Positions 10,601 through 21,542 of a DNA stretch of 64,000 nt are shown here, piece by piece; position 1 is the first letter of the stretch; each line of letters begins with the position of its first letter. Position numbers and translations under genes: made by a program. A model generated the notes under the pieces. The model did not search any database, was not told the DNA's origin, and saw only the letters and a program-made list of their open reading frames with translations. Source of the stretch: Pseudeuparius sepicola. Lineage: Eukaryota > Arthropoda > Insecta > Coleoptera > Anthribidae. The DNA lies in NCBI GenBank assembly GCA_963920635.1, contig OY987303.1, positions 54,125,223 through 54,189,222 on the forward strand, given 5' to 3'.

Positions 10601-13600
10601 AATTTATTTATTTTTTGTAAATTTTAACACTCTGTATATTTTTAGAAAGCCTCCAAATAAAAAAGTTAAATGGGGCCACTCCTAAAGTAATCCCTTTCTA
10701 ATAAAAAGAGAATCATCATCAAAATCGGTCCAATATGAAATTTCATCCTCTATTTTTCCACACTTGGGGGTGACATTTTTTCTTCAAATTTAAATGGGGC
10801 CACCTCTAAGGTACTCCCTTTCTAATAAAAAAGAATCATCGAAATCGGTTCAATAGGAAATTCCATCCCCTGTTTGTCCACCCTTAGAGGTGGAATTTTT
10901 TCTTCAAATTTAAATGGGACCATTCTGTAGGTATACCCTTTCAAATAAAAAAGAATTATCGAACTCGGTTCAATATGAAATTGCATCCCCTATTTGTCCA
11001 CCCTTAGGGCTGGAATTTTTTCTTCCAATTTAAAATGGGACCATTCTGTAGGTATACCCTTTCAAATAAAAAAGGATTGTCCAAATCAGTTTATAAATGA
11101 CGGAGTTTTGAGGTAACAAACATAAAAAATAAAAAAAAAATACAACCGAATTGATATAACCTCCTCCTTTTTTGAAGTCGGTTAAAAATGATATATGATG
11201 ATTTGTTTAAAAGGATTTGTCGCAATCAAAACTAAGTAGTGGAATTATGTTTATTTTATAATGGCCAGTTCCAGTTGGTTTTGCTTTTGACTTTGACCAA
11301 TTCTTGGCTTTTTCCACATGTTTTTTCTGATATTAACAGAAACATTTATTTTAATATTTTGTCGGGTAAACTAAAAAAATTGACCTTTTTCAAACTACGC
11401 TCTATTCAAACTAAATGCAAGTGGCGCGTAAACATTTACACGATGGAAGCACGTGAACAATTCTGAGGGCTAATACGAGGCAGGACCGCATTAAGGACGA
11501 TGAATTTTATAATAAAAAATATTAAAATAATATCCCCCAGTATTAAGAACTTTAAAAACAAACTTTTATGGCACACCTAGTCATTCACTTACCTGCAAAT
11601 TTCTACTATTAACACAAATCGTAGCTCCAACAATTAATACACAGCGAAATAATTATATCGGAAAAAATAAAGGTCGACTTGCAACCCAATACACCTCTGT
11701 GCCTCTGTAAGAAATACCGACTCGCTGCACTCGCCCGCCGGGCCAAACTTTATTGCCGGCTAGCCAATAGCAAGCCGATCACGTGCGTATCACGCTCTAG
11801 CCATGCCACAACTTGTGTTTATGTTTCACTTGCGTTTAGTTTGAATAGAGTTTAGTTCTGTACCTGCACAGATCCGCTGCAAACGACACCAATCCATCTT
11901 CTTTATCCAAAAACGGCGGAAAGATCGTCCCGTCCGTTCCAGCAATCAGGTTACACTTAACGGTTGGCCAAACGTCCATTTTTGGTTGTCCATCGAAAGA
12001 TACGATTCTCCCCAAGTTGTGCACATCTTGAACGCCCCTGTACGCCTTTATCCTCTTCCCTTCAGTGGCATTTTTCTACAAGACGTAACGTTAAAAACCC
12101 ATTTTAAATACACGTTCTCTCACTGACAGGCCCAAGGAGAGAGAAGGCCAGATCCTCGTCGTTTAGTTTCTTCAGCGAAGGTTCCGCTCTCAGTTGCGTG
12201 CAAATGGCCTTTCCGGCAAAATCGGTAACGCCGCAGTTGATGGTAACCCCGTCGAACAGCAGATCCTTGGCCTTAACCGTGAGAAATATCGACGGGGGAT
12301 TCCTGTAAATAGACTTGATTGCCTTGTTCACCAGAGTTAATGCGCCCGGTTTCATCCGGATAACCGCGTTTACTGCGCCCTGGAATAATTGGGAATTAAC
12401 GGGGATATCCGAGAGGTTGCAGCGATGAGGTTGAATTCGGCAAATCCGGAGGTATCTGACCCTACAAATTAGCTAGATGCTTTTTTGGGCAAGCAAGCTA
12501 GAATGTCGATGTCTTTTCCTTTCCCAAGGTTTATAGATTCACCAGTGGTATGCTTTTTTTGAATATACAGGGTGAGTTTTTTCGATGCCCACTATGGGGA
12601 TCTCGGAAACTAGCAGAGCTAGAACAAAGGTTAAATCGGGAAAGAATTGCAGTTTTAAATGCTCAATCTAATGCCCCTTTTGGATTTTCAAAAAAGTTCA
12701 TGGCTCGATAGATATTTTGAAAAGAGTGATTTTTTGCTATTTCATCAGATCTCTGTAGCTCCGTTATTCCAGATTATACAGAAAAACTGTAGAGACGAAA
12801 ATTGTAGATAATTTTGGGCTTAATAAGATAATCTTATCCCATTTTTATGTTGTTTGTGATTTTTGAGATATGACATGAACTTGTGTTTTTTTTAATATAA
12901 ATCATAGTTGGCTGTGGCCTTATAAAATCGGTTATTTTTTGAGCTTTCCAAAGATATAATACTCGACATAGTTATTACAAAAATAAAAGAGCTATGGCTA
13001 ATTTTCTGATTTTTTTAAATTTTCACATAGTCAGCCATGGAATGTTTTCATAATTATTACGTTCTATTACATAATAAGACATAGGTTAGGTACTTCAAAC
13101 TTTCAAATATTTTATTTTTAGCTGGTGACAAAATGTAACAAAACAAAACAAAAATTATCATGATGCACCTCCACCACATAATTATTTGCCCGTAAGAAAT
13201 TACCTAGATCAGCTCTATCCAAATAGTTGGATAGGGAGAAATATACCTATTTCCTGGCAGCCCCGATCCCCTAATTTGTCTGTTTTGGATTTATTTTTGT
13301 GGGGAACAGTACAAAATAAAGTATGAGACAATTGTTGAATTAAGAGCAGCTGTATTAGAAACAATTGCCAGTATTGACAGGCGCTCTCTAAGAAAGGCGA
13401 TAAATTCAGCTTTAAAAAGATGCAATATTTGCACAAATAATAATGGTGGATTGTTTCAACACCTCTTTTATTTTAAAAGGTGACCTTTCAAGATAATAAT
13501 AATTTGAATTTGAGTTTTTTAATTTTTGTTTTATTTTCTTACATTTTGTTACCAGCTAAAAACAAAATATTAGAAAGTTTGAAGTATGTCCAATTATAAA

Positions 13601-16600
13601 ATAGAACGCAATTATGAAAATATTCCAAGGCTGACTATGTGAAAAATTTAAAAAAATCAGAAAATTAGCCATAGCTCTTTTATTTTTTATAATACCTATG
13701 CCGACTATTATATCTTTGGAAAGCTTAAAAAATGACCGATTTTATAAGGCCACAGCCAACTATGATTTACATTTAAAAAACACAAGTTTATGTCATATCT
13801 CAAAAATCACAAACCACATAAAAAATTTGATTAGATTATCTTATTAAGCCCAAAATTATCTATACAATTTTTCCGTATAATCAGAAATAACGGAGCTACA
13901 GAGATCTGATGAAATAGCAAAAAATCACTCTTTTCAAAATATCTAGCGAGCTATGATTTTTTTTTAAAATCCAAAAGGGGCATTAGATTGAGCATTCAAA
14001 ACTGCAATTCTATCCCCATTCAACCTTTGTTCTAGCTCTGCTAGTTTCCGAGATCCCCATAGCGGGCATCGAAAAAAACTCACCCTGTATATTCTACCCC
14101 AAAGAGTTAAGTTCGGTAAAAATTCAGATGCCCCGGAGAAAAATAATCTGTACTTTTTTGCATTGAATCTTTGCACACCAACACTTTGACTTTGCTCCTG
14201 TTGACTATTCAATGGTCACACTTGACTTGCCAGATGCTTTTAAAATTCCTATTTTGCTCAACTTTGACACCTCTGTATATTTTTTGTTCAAATTTGGTAT
14301 AATGGGGTTTTAGGGTGTCCTGATTAGCGCTGTGGCGTCAGATTTATATAAAAGAACCGCTAGTGAAAATCGAGGGTATTAAAAAAAGTTTCCAAAATAA
14401 AAAAGTTCAGGCTATTATCTTCAAATATTTTATGGATTTCTCTTACTGACAACGAACCTATACCATAAGAAAAGGTAATGTTTATGCTTGTGCTATTTGT
14501 GCTTAATGTTTTGTGACACCTTCATTTGTGATAATCTCGATGTAGGATTTAATTTTCCTTGGTTTCGTATTATGATGAATAACCGAATGATTTTTTTACC
14601 AGGATCATAGGATGCGGTATGGTAACTTCTTCTTCACCGGTTAAGCATCCTGGCCAAACCTTGTGGATGAAGGTATCCACAGGGTTGTACAACATAGTAT
14701 CATCTCCTTCCACATCTTCCACGTTTACTTTGGTTTTCCATTCCCTATAAGCACAGTACTCTGATTTATTTTAATAATTTTAATAAATAATAAAGTGTGA
14801 GTGCATGAGAGCACTGATTATTCTTTACTCAAGGGAAGCAAATTTCTGAAGCATGTAAAAGGGTATACGCGTGATGACGTTCTAGTTATTTTTCTTACTT
14901 ACTCGTAGCAAAATGGCCCCATTTCGCGAAGTATTGGCATTTTGCCAGCTTGTACTTCCATAGGGTTCGTTACGTTAAAAATGTAGATCTTGAAGTCTAA
15001 GGCGAATGGCACTTTTAGAAACATCTCCCGAATATCGTGGCCTTCTTTTAGAGACACCATCTGTAACGAAAATTGTGCATAACTACTGTCATAGGCCCAA
15101 CCTATTTCAATCTAGATTGTTAATGATAATTATAAGTTACATAGGTGTATGAAAGGTAGAGACAATTAAAAAAAAAAAGAAAATATCAGGGAGTGTGTCA
15201 AAGAAAAATATTTGAAGTGGTTGAAGATCAGTCAACGGATCATTAAAAGATTGAAAGTGTAATTAATCAGGAGAACAAGATATAGCAGTAACGAGAAACA
15301 GAGATGCACGGGGCAGCAAAGGAACCATGCAGGAAATCAAAGTATTAGGGATGGTATGAAACTGCTTAGTGGTTCAATTACTACGAACATTCAAAAGCGA
15401 GCTCGCAGGTAAAATTTAACTTAAAAGTTGTTTGGAGCCAAAACGCCATTAAGGAGGAAAACTAAGGGATTATTTTGATAAGAGTTAGTTAAAGAACTCT
15501 TTGTATTTTATTGTGCTGTCAAAAGATTTCTTATTAATTTCTATGAATATTAATTTGAACGTTGCGTAAGAAGTTATAATTAAAATATATTAAATCTTCT
15601 AAAAATAATTTAAAATGATTTAGAAAAATCTTCACGGTACCTGTTAAAAATTACAAATTTAATGTGCTTTACAAATAATAACTTTACAAAATGAAAAGTT
15701 ATAGAACTCGTAAAATAAAAAGAAAAGTTCACATAAACTTGTATGTTTTAAAGTTTTGTTTTCGAGATACTGGATGGTAAAGTTAATAAGAATTTTTTTT
15801 TGCAAAAATTTCAAAAAATGCTAGGCAGATTTTGATTAAACTTGGACGATTTTCGTTAAACCTGCACGTACTTGTACTTACCTAGATCTGTAAACGTACC
15901 TATATAGTAAAATTGAATGATTAAAAAAATAGGAGTATTTTCTAGAGGTCTGAAATCAATATTTTTCTAAATTTTGACAAATAATGTCATTTGCAAAAAA
16001 TGCCAAATTTGACTGATAAAAAAATTACATGATTGCTTTTGAGCATGTAATTTGACATCATTTTTTTAAGCAAAAACAATAATTGGCATTGGAAATTAAT
16101 AATAATTGTCTCATTCATCTTTCTTCAATCACTTTTGATAAAGGATAATTTTTCTCTAAAGTGTGTCCCAATTTGATACTGGACACCTCATAAATATATG
16201 AAGGGCGAGGAAAACAAATGGTCTCTATTTTTTTATTGGTAGTCCCAAGGGAGAGTATCTCGTAGGGGATGGTATTTGGATGGGGTAATTATTTCATGGC
16301 CTGCTAGGACTTTTTAAAACAGCAAATTTTTAAGAAACCCTATTAGGGATTTTTTACGACAAAATGTTATTAATAAAACTTGTTCAGAATAAAAAACTGA
16401 GTAGATTTGCAAAATTTCAGAAGTCTGGGCCTACTTTGATTTTTAGCTTTTTCGTCTTTTTCTTCCACTTTTTTCTTAGAAATGTGTCCTTTCTGGAGCT
16501 TTTACGTCAAAATATTATTAAGGAACTTGAGTATCGTGAAAAAATAAAATTTTGACGTGACAGCTCCAGAAAGGACACTTTTTTAAGAAAAAAGTGGGAG

Positions 16601-19595
16601 ATAAATCTAAAAATCAAAGTAGGTGTAGACTTTTGAAATTTTGCGAGTCCACTCAGTTTTTCATTCTGGAGAAGTTTCCTTAATAAGATTATGTCGTAAA
16701 AAAATTCCTAATGGGGTTTCTTGAAAATTTGCTATTTTGAATAATTACCCCACCCAAATACCACCGCCTATGAGATATGAGATATCAATAAAAAAATAGA
16801 TAGCATTTGATTTCCTTGCCCTTCAAATATGTTTGAAGTGTCCAGTATCAAATTGGGACACACTGTATATATGCTTTGTTGAAAATTACAGGCTAAATTG
16901 TCAAAAAAGTGTAATGTAATATGCCAATTACGGCAGACTTGGAATACCATGTAAGTATAATATTTCACTTTATTTAGTTCAAACAGTGTGTGCCACTTAA
17001 GATGAAGTAACTTTTTTATTTTTCAAAACTGAGATCTTCTATTTAGTCCAATAAAGATGTTCTCTTCTTGTAGGGGTTTCAAAAAAAAATCCAAACAGGA
17101 TTATATTTTCAGGTTTGCTTGAGGACTGCCTCCTGAGTGTTCAACCAAAAGATCACACTCGAACTCATCCTGGTACGAATTAAGCTATAGGGTGGTTTCC
17201 TAAACAATATGGGTGGTTTCCTAAACATTCTTTTAGAGCAAAATGACCCTAATAAAAGTTGAAGGGGATCAAAGTATGAACAACTTTTCTTCCCAATTAT
17301 TTTTTGTATCTCTGTTACATAACGAGTTACAGCGCATTACCTAGGTATATGACAAAAATTGCGCAGCCTTGAGGGGTGGTCTTGTATTTTTCTTTACAAA
17401 AAAATGACCGTAATAAAAGTTTTCTAGGATGAACTTTTGGTCAATGTTTTCTTCTAAACTTTTTTTGTGTCTCCAACAGTTAATAATTTACAGGGTATTA
17501 TATTTTTTAATTAATTTTTGTCAAATAATGCTTTGTAAATCATTAAGTATTAGAGACACAAAAAAATGTTATGAAAAGAATTTAATCCTCAAAACTTTTA
17601 TTAAAATGAATCTGAATTTCTTCCTACGTCAGCGAAACTTCTCGTTAAAAGCTTTCGTCCTCGATTGCGCGGGACATCCTCAGGGGCGCGACGATCACAC
17701 TGAGACTGTTTGAACAACTTTTTCTAATAACGTTTTCTTATATCTGGAACGCAAAGTAAAATGTTGCAAATTGGCCCTATTCGAGAAGTTGCACTAGTTG
17801 CAGTAGGCCGTGGTGCCTTATGACATTTCAGCCAAATAGCACCAAAGAAGCAGCTTGTGGCGTTCTACAACAATGTGTCCCGGATAAGAATGAACAGCGT
17901 GGGGATCTTGCAAACCGTGAGAGATAGAACAACGGTTACATGGAGAAAAAGTTGCACAATTTTGAGATCAATATAATGGTGCAAACAGATTTCTAATATC
18001 TTTTTTCGTTTTTTAATTATTTTGAAAAAAGTTAAATTATGCGTTTTCGATTTTATTTTTTTCTGAAGTTGTTATCACAGATAGGAAAAAAAAGAAAAAC
18101 ATTTCCTTATGTCACTTTTTAATGGGTTGTAAGATGGTGCTTTTAGATTTGTTCGACAACATTTCGTTTTTGAGTAACCATCTCTAACTTTATTTTTTTA
18201 AATACAGACCTGGATTTTTTTGCAGATTTTGAAAGCACTTTTCATTGCAAATACCATAATGTATGACACGAAATATTTTTAAAATTTGTTGAGACAATTA
18301 TACTGAAAATTCCTTTTTTTCCATTCATTTTTTCTAATGCGGCCCTGTATTTAATAATAAGAACTATACATATTAATCAGTATTGCCAACAATTTAACTT
18401 ACAACTTATCTTTCAATCGGAGAACCAAAAAAACAGTCACATACGATAATAAAAAATAAATAAAAATCCTCCACCTAGAAGGCTTTGAACCAACGAAACC
18501 AACCCCTTGTCATTTGTCATAACTCCCAATGTATCATTTAGTTAATAATTTGTATTATTAGAAATGGAGGGTGCTTTTTCAAATGACGACAAATTTAACA
18601 TGTTAGCATGTGATCTTGTGTTACAGAAAAAATGTAGAGGCCTAACGAATGTATTGGTGCAATTAATAAATAGCAAAAGTTATTGGTTTCATTGGCTTAA
18701 AACTTTCTTCTCACAATTAGAAAAAGCGAAGAATTGACTCCAAAGCACAATGCGACACTGTTTGCTGTCCAACAACAGAGGAAAACACTAAACAGACAAG
18801 GCCGTATTTAAAAATATTAAGTTTTCGTAGTAAAAATAAACTGTAAGTAATTGTTGACAATACTGAACTTCTTATTATTAAATACAGGTCCGCAATAGAA
18901 AAAAAGGAATTTTCAGCATACTTAATTGTTTCAAAACATTTTAAAAATATTTTGTCTCATACATTATGGTATTTGCAATAAAAAGTGATTTCTAAATCTG
19001 CAAAAAGAATCCAGATCCGTATTTAAAAAAATAAACTTGAAGATGGATTCTCAAAAACGAAATATTGTAGAATAAATCTAAAAACGCCACCTTAAATCCC
19101 GTTAAAAAGTGCCACGAGAAAGTGTTTTTCTTTTTTTCCTATCTGTGATAACAACTTCAGAAAAAATAAAATCAAAAACGCAAAATTTTACTTTTTTCAA
19201 AATAACTCAAAAATGAAAAATATATTAAAAATCCGTTTGTACCATTTATTGGCCTCAAAATTGCGCAACTTTTTCCCCATTTAACCGTTGTTCTATCTCT
19301 CAACGTTCTATCCCCATGCTGTTCATTTTTATCCGGGACACATTGTAAGTAGGTATATTTTTGTGCCAAATGGGAGATCTCAGTCGTGAAAAATAAAAAA
19401 GTTACAGGACTGCCTTCATCTTAAATGGAACACACTGTACATTATAAATGATTATAAATGAACGTGGGTGACGAATAGTTCACTTACTGTTTTAATTTGC
19501 TTCTTAATGAACTTGGGGAATACAACAAATCCAATCACCACGATAAAAACCAGAGCGCAGGCCGACCCGATGCCCAGTTTGATCGGAAACCTCAT
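4343..19595 (-). CDS. Snmp1: Sensory neuron membrane protein 1 (CD36 family), complete
   Basis: Eight coding exons (19488-19595, 14903-15060, 14600-14744, 12128-12379, 11864-12075, 8377-8662, 8200-8325, 4343-4615) join in consistent phase to 1,560 nt, or 519 residues, the usual SNMP1 length. An N-terminal membrane helix lies at about residues 8-29 (ends VVFPKF) and a C-terminal one at about 454-476. Between them is a CD36 ectodomain with [48 protein letters not shown], the Cys-rich [11 protein letters not shown] segment, LPHFYNC and FWVEEGVEL. SNMP1 acts in the ciliary membrane of pheromone-sensing neurons, passing lipid ligands to odorant receptors. FPKFIKKQ at the first helix and [12 protein letters not shown] near the C-terminus favour SNMP1 over other CD36 members. 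Introns 1, 3, 5 and 7 are swollen by repeats. The SNMP1/SNMP2 call is by motif memory, not alignment. Confidence 0.9.
5222..5415. repeat. CAAGA/TCTTG palindromic simple-sequence block
   Basis: The block is built almost wholly of CAAGACTCTTG, CTTGTCTTG and CAAGATTTCTTG words, each a near-palindrome. The same words form 7035-7190 inside each 485-bp tandem unit. It could fold into many alternative hairpins. It lies in Snmp1 intron 7. No protein is implied. Confidence 0.7.
6771..8224. repeat. 485-bp tandem repeat, three copies, overlapping Snmp1 exon 7
   Basis: Three head-to-tail units: 6771-7254 (one base shorter in an A-run), 7255-7739 and 7740-8224. Units 2 and 3 look virtually identical. The right end of each unit contains 25 nt of Snmp1 exon 7 (LPLFWVEE codons) and the GTATGT donor; only the rightmost is joined to the rest of the exon. 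Each unit also carries the CAAGA palindrome block. Near-identity suggests recent expansion. Confidence 0.93.
8200..8325 (-). CDS. Snmp1: Snmp1 coding exon 7
   Basis: Acceptor CTTTTAG, donor GTATGT at 8199-8194; 42 codons from [11 protein letters not shown] to LPLFWVEE. The last 25 nt (8200-8224) and the donor are duplicated twice more in the adjacent 485-bp tandem repeat. Confidence 0.92.
8377..8662 (-). CDS. Snmp1: Snmp1 coding exon 6
   Basis: Acceptor TTTTTTAG; 286 nt. It encodes the disulphide-rich part of the ectodomain ([35 protein letters not shown]); donor GTAATA after GAACGG. Confidence 0.92.
8895..9640 (+). pseudogene. Penelope-like element endonuclease remnant
   Basis: About 8895-9000 reads [21 protein letters not shown] and GIYIGQ, the start of a GIY-YIG endonuclease as attached to Penelope-like reverse transcriptases. 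After a frameshift and stops, 9006-9220 reads [28 protein letters not shown] and TKRLLRES, the conserved second half. An AT-rich tail follows to a hammerhead-like motif at 9568-9604. Reverse transcriptase is absent here. It sits in Snmp1 intron 5 on the opposite strand and cannot be functional. Confidence 0.8.
9568..9604 (+). ncRNA. Decayed hammerhead-like motif of Penelope element
   Basis: CTGAAGA, then a GCAC/GTGC hairpin, then AAAAGCTT mirrors CTGATGA, hairpin, GAAAGCTT at 25478-25508. The core has changes (CTGAAGA for CTGATGA, AAAA for GAAA) that should abolish cleavage. It is assigned by position and architecture only. Confidence 0.4.
9653..10267 (+). mobile_element. 0.6-kb dispersed repeat with 5S-like segment (copy 1)
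   Basis: Near-identical to 55430-56047 (opposite strand) and partly to 33941-34439. It begins TTTTCTTGAAATCGG and has the inverse CCGATTTCAAGAAAAA at about 10117-10132. It then has a hairpin at 10141-10254 whose arms are GTACCTCGGCACTGAAGTT and AACTTCAGTGCCTTGGTAC. No open frame; not assigned to a known superfamily. Confidence 0.75.
9987..10076 (+). other. 5S-rRNA-like segment within dispersed repeat
   Basis: The run AAGCAACGCCGCGCG followed by GGACGGGTGATC closely resembles the box A region (AAGCAACGTCGGGCG) and box C (GGATGGGTGACC) of eukaryotic 5S rRNA, in the right order and spacing. GATCGGTAAAGT upstream fits the preceding 5S region. It is too divergent to be a working 5S gene; a pol III promoter of a 5S-derived SINE is the likely origin. 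Confidence 0.5.
10665..11186. repeat. About 120-bp internal tandem repeat ending in GAAGTCGGTT
   Basis: Three to four imperfect units of about 120 bp, each AAATGGGGCCA, CCCTTTC, AATAAAAA, ATCGGT, TTTGTCCACCC. The block ends CCTCCTCCTTTTTTGAAGTCGG. A related block in the opposite orientation is at 61975-62370. It is non-coding and lies in Snmp1 intron 5. Confidence 0.75.
11864..12075 (-). CDS. Snmp1: Snmp1 coding exon 5
   Basis: Acceptor TTGTAG; 212 nt. It encodes [21 protein letters not shown] and the CD36 hallmark [15 protein letters not shown], ending in DLC plus two bases of an Arg codon completed by exon 6. Confidence 0.92.
12128..12379 (-). CDS. Snmp1: Snmp1 coding exon 4
   Basis: Acceptor TTCCAG; 84 codons with [13 protein letters not shown] and the conserved INCGV and AICTQL cysteines. 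The donor is the weak GTCAGT at 12127-12122. A better-looking GTGAGA four bases downstream would shift the frame and stop in exon 5, so the weak site is preferred. Confidence 0.83.
12566..14089. mobile_element. Mariner-like foldback element, CAGGGTGAG termini
   Basis: Arms of about 500 bp, 12568-13080 and 13560-14087, are inverted copies ending in CAGGGTGAG and flanked by TA. The centre retains a decayed transposase piece (see 13196-13480). It fills most of Snmp1 intron 3. One arm of the same family is repeated alone at 21543-22048. Confidence 0.85.
13196..13480 (+). pseudogene. Mariner-type transposase C-terminal remnant
   Basis: Reads [17 protein letters not shown], then [13 protein letters not shown], matching the W-P-P-R-S-P-D-L, D-F-F-L-W-G block around the last catalytic Asp of insect Tc1/mariner-type DDE transposases. 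Here Asp of SPDL is replaced by Asn. Stops follow at once. It assigns the surrounding palindrome to the mariner superfamily. Confidence 0.75.
14095..14400. repeat. Half of a shared foldback core module
   Basis: 14190-14360 matches the right arm of the module at 28678-29500, 46055-46925 and 52050-52690 (words TTGACACC, TTTTTGTTCAAATTTGG, GGGGTTTTAGGGTGTCC, GCTGTG). Only the right half is here, directly abutting the mariner-like palindrome at 12566-14089. Confidence 0.65.
14600..14744 (-). CDS. Snmp1: Snmp1 coding exon 3
   Basis: Acceptor TTATAG; 145 nt. It encodes [21 protein letters not shown] and TIPHPMIL; donor GTAAAA. Confidence 0.9.
14903..15060 (-). CDS. Snmp1: Snmp1 coding exon 2
   Basis: Acceptor TTACAG, donor GTAAGTAAG; 158 nt ending in phase 2. 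It encodes [27 protein letters not shown] and GPFCYE. Confidence 0.9.
16157..16867. mobile_element. Foldback element, GTGTGTCCCAATTTG termini
   Basis: The ends are inverted copies of AGTGTGTCCCAATTTGATAC, and the arms extend inward for some 350 bp each. Non-coding, in Snmp1 intron 1. Confidence 0.8.
16984..19439. mobile_element. Outer foldback element, CAGTGTGTGCCACTTAAG termini
   Basis: Left end CAGTGTGTGCCACTTAAGAT, right end ATCTTAAATGGAACACACTG. A related end occurs at 35779-35830. It contains the nested palindrome 17871-19346. Non-coding, Snmp1 intron 1. Confidence 0.65.
17871..19346. mobile_element. Nested foldback element, ACAATGTGTCCCGG termini
   Basis: Arms of about 500 bp starting ACAATGTGTCCCGGATAAGA and ending in its inverse; the arms converge at about 18370 and 18885. 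The centre has no recognisable coding sequence. Confidence 0.8.
19488..19595 (-). CDS. Snmp1: Snmp1 coding exon 1
   Basis: The start codon is at 19593-19595. It encodes 36 residues with the first membrane helix; donor GTAAGTG follows ACA, phase 0. Confidence 0.87.
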
Positions 19596-19894
19596 TCTAA
19601 ACAAACGGTATGACCGTCAAATAAAAATATCTTAATGGCAGGAGGTCATTTGCAAAAATGAAAAACATGTGAAGACGGTCGGCATCAATCGAACACCGTC
19701 TTATTACGCCTGGTGGGGGAACTCGTGACACTGACAAATGGGATTGCAGAAAATGATCGGTGGAGGGGGTGGCAGAGGCTACTTGATGCCATTATATCTG
19801 CTTTGTAATTTTTAATTCATGAACAATTGAACATGTACAACAGGAAGCTTGGACAGAGGCGTAGATAAATAGTTCGTATTGGAAGTATACAGGG

Positions 19895-21015
19895 CACGGG
19901 CGTAGCCAGGATTTAGTTTTGGGGGGGGGGGGGTTTAGTTTGAGAAGTAAATAAAACAACAAAAATATACTTACATGAAATTTAATATCTATATATTCAT
20001 CCGAAAAACTACGACATATTTATAAAGTTCTTAACTTTAAATGAAATGGATAAATTAATTTCGTTCCTCTGCGCTAAATCTAAAACCATTAAAGAAGAAA
20101 TCTTCGGCTTTTTCTTTTAAATATATCCACTACTTCATCTGCATGAATTTCTGTTCCATAGTGAATGTTCATTAGAGCCAAACCATTAAGTCTGTTTTCA
20201 CTTGTAGTGTTTCGTAAATAGTTTTTCAGTCTCCTTAGGCTCGAGAAAGACCTTTCTGGGGTAGCAGTGGATACAGGAATGGTAGCCAAGATTTGTAGTA
20301 ATGTGTAAATATTAGGATAAAGGTTTTTATCGCACATATTTAGGCATTCCAAACTAGATTTCGGGGTAGGCAGTCTTCTTATCAGCATGCAAGGTAGCTG
20401 AAGCTTTGATAGCTAAATCCAAATTTGTTTCTTTATTAGAAACCCCTTGACCTTGACTACACCACTTTTTCCAGTAGTCCATACCTTTAGGTTTATCACC
20501 CTTCCTTTTTTTCCCCTCCATTTTTCGACAGTAATAATGATTCACGTATCTATCCTTAACAAGGTCATCGAATAACAGTGCACTAAAATTACTCACACGG
20601 TACACTTAATTCTCTTCACTATTCGTTCACCACTTTTCACTTTTATTCGCTTCGAGTTCGCATGGAACAATACTGCCGTAAGCGCGGTCACGCGCCGCGG
20701 CGCCGCTTATATAGCAGCCCAGTAGCCGTCCAGAAACTTCCACGAACTTCCACAAAGTTCCGCTCATTTCGACCTAGGGGCGTGGCGAATAATCGAGAAA
20801 CAACGCAAAGTGTCCCTACAATACAAAATACTTCGGCTGCAACTGCGTCTGCCTCTCGTCAAAAGATGGCGCTAGGCGCTACTATTACTACATAATATAT
20901 TCAAACGTAGTAATAATTTAACTCTTCACTCCTCGTATTTTTTCGGTATAATATTAGGTAATATTTGGGGGGGGGGGTTGAACCCCCGAAACCCCCCCCC
21001 TTGGCTACGCCCGTG
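19895..21015 (-). mobile_element. Deleted hAT transposon with intact termini
   Basis: Terminal inverted repeats CACGGGCGTAGCCAGG and CTTGGCTACGCCCGTG are flanked by the perfect 8-bp target duplication ATACAGGG (19887-19894, 21016-21023), diagnostic of hAT. G- and C-runs of 9-13 nt lie just inside both ends. Internally only the start and end of the transposase remain. It lies about 300 bp upstream of the Snmp1 start codon. Confidence 0.93.
20089..20605 (-). pseudogene. hAT transposase, internally deleted
   Basis: The N-terminal piece (20605 down to about 20385) contains KMEGKKRKGDKPKGMDYWKK; the C-terminal piece (about 20388-20089) contains LLQILATIPVSTATPERSFS and LRRLKNYLRNT, the hAT dimerisation domain of ZMYM1-like transposases. 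The two overlap in different frames at about 20354-20388, so the deletion junction is there and out of frame. The catalytic DDE region is missing, so the element could only move in trans. Confidence 0.85.
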
Positions 21016-21542
21016 ATACAGGGTAATTCAGTTTTACTTCAACTGGCAACAGAAAAGCGTCAAATAAGACTATTTTGTATAGGGTAACCATTTTTCCACA
21101 GCTGCCTCGTTTTAGAGATACATTATGTCTATGCCACTCGCCTTATCGTTTTCTATAAATGAATAAATTTGTATTGTATCCCACCGTTTGTCGTTTTCTT
21201 CGTGTTTCTTAAACGTGCCATAACTTTTTTGTTTGCGAACGTTTTCGATTTCGGCGTAAAGATATTTTCTTTGGGTATCAGTATCAACAGAAAAAATCTT
21301 TTTCGGAAATAGAGCCCAGTAGTACACCGTTTAGCTACTTTTTGTCGATCTCTTTGAGAAATAGAAGTAATCCCTCAAAAGCGTCCGAATTAGGACCCAG
21401 CCTATATAATAGACGGTTAAGAATATCATATAATTTTGGTTTGCGTGTAATGGAAGTTAATAAGATAATTCAGGTTTCCTAATTTTTGTTATTACAAGCT
21501 TGTGTTTAACTTGGTCTGTTAGTATGTGTGTGTTTGTATATA

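Noticed and set aside
20662..20895. Plus-strand 77-codon open frame in the hAT element
   Set aside because: Lies in the 5' non-coding part of the transposase gene on the opposite strand; no known domain.
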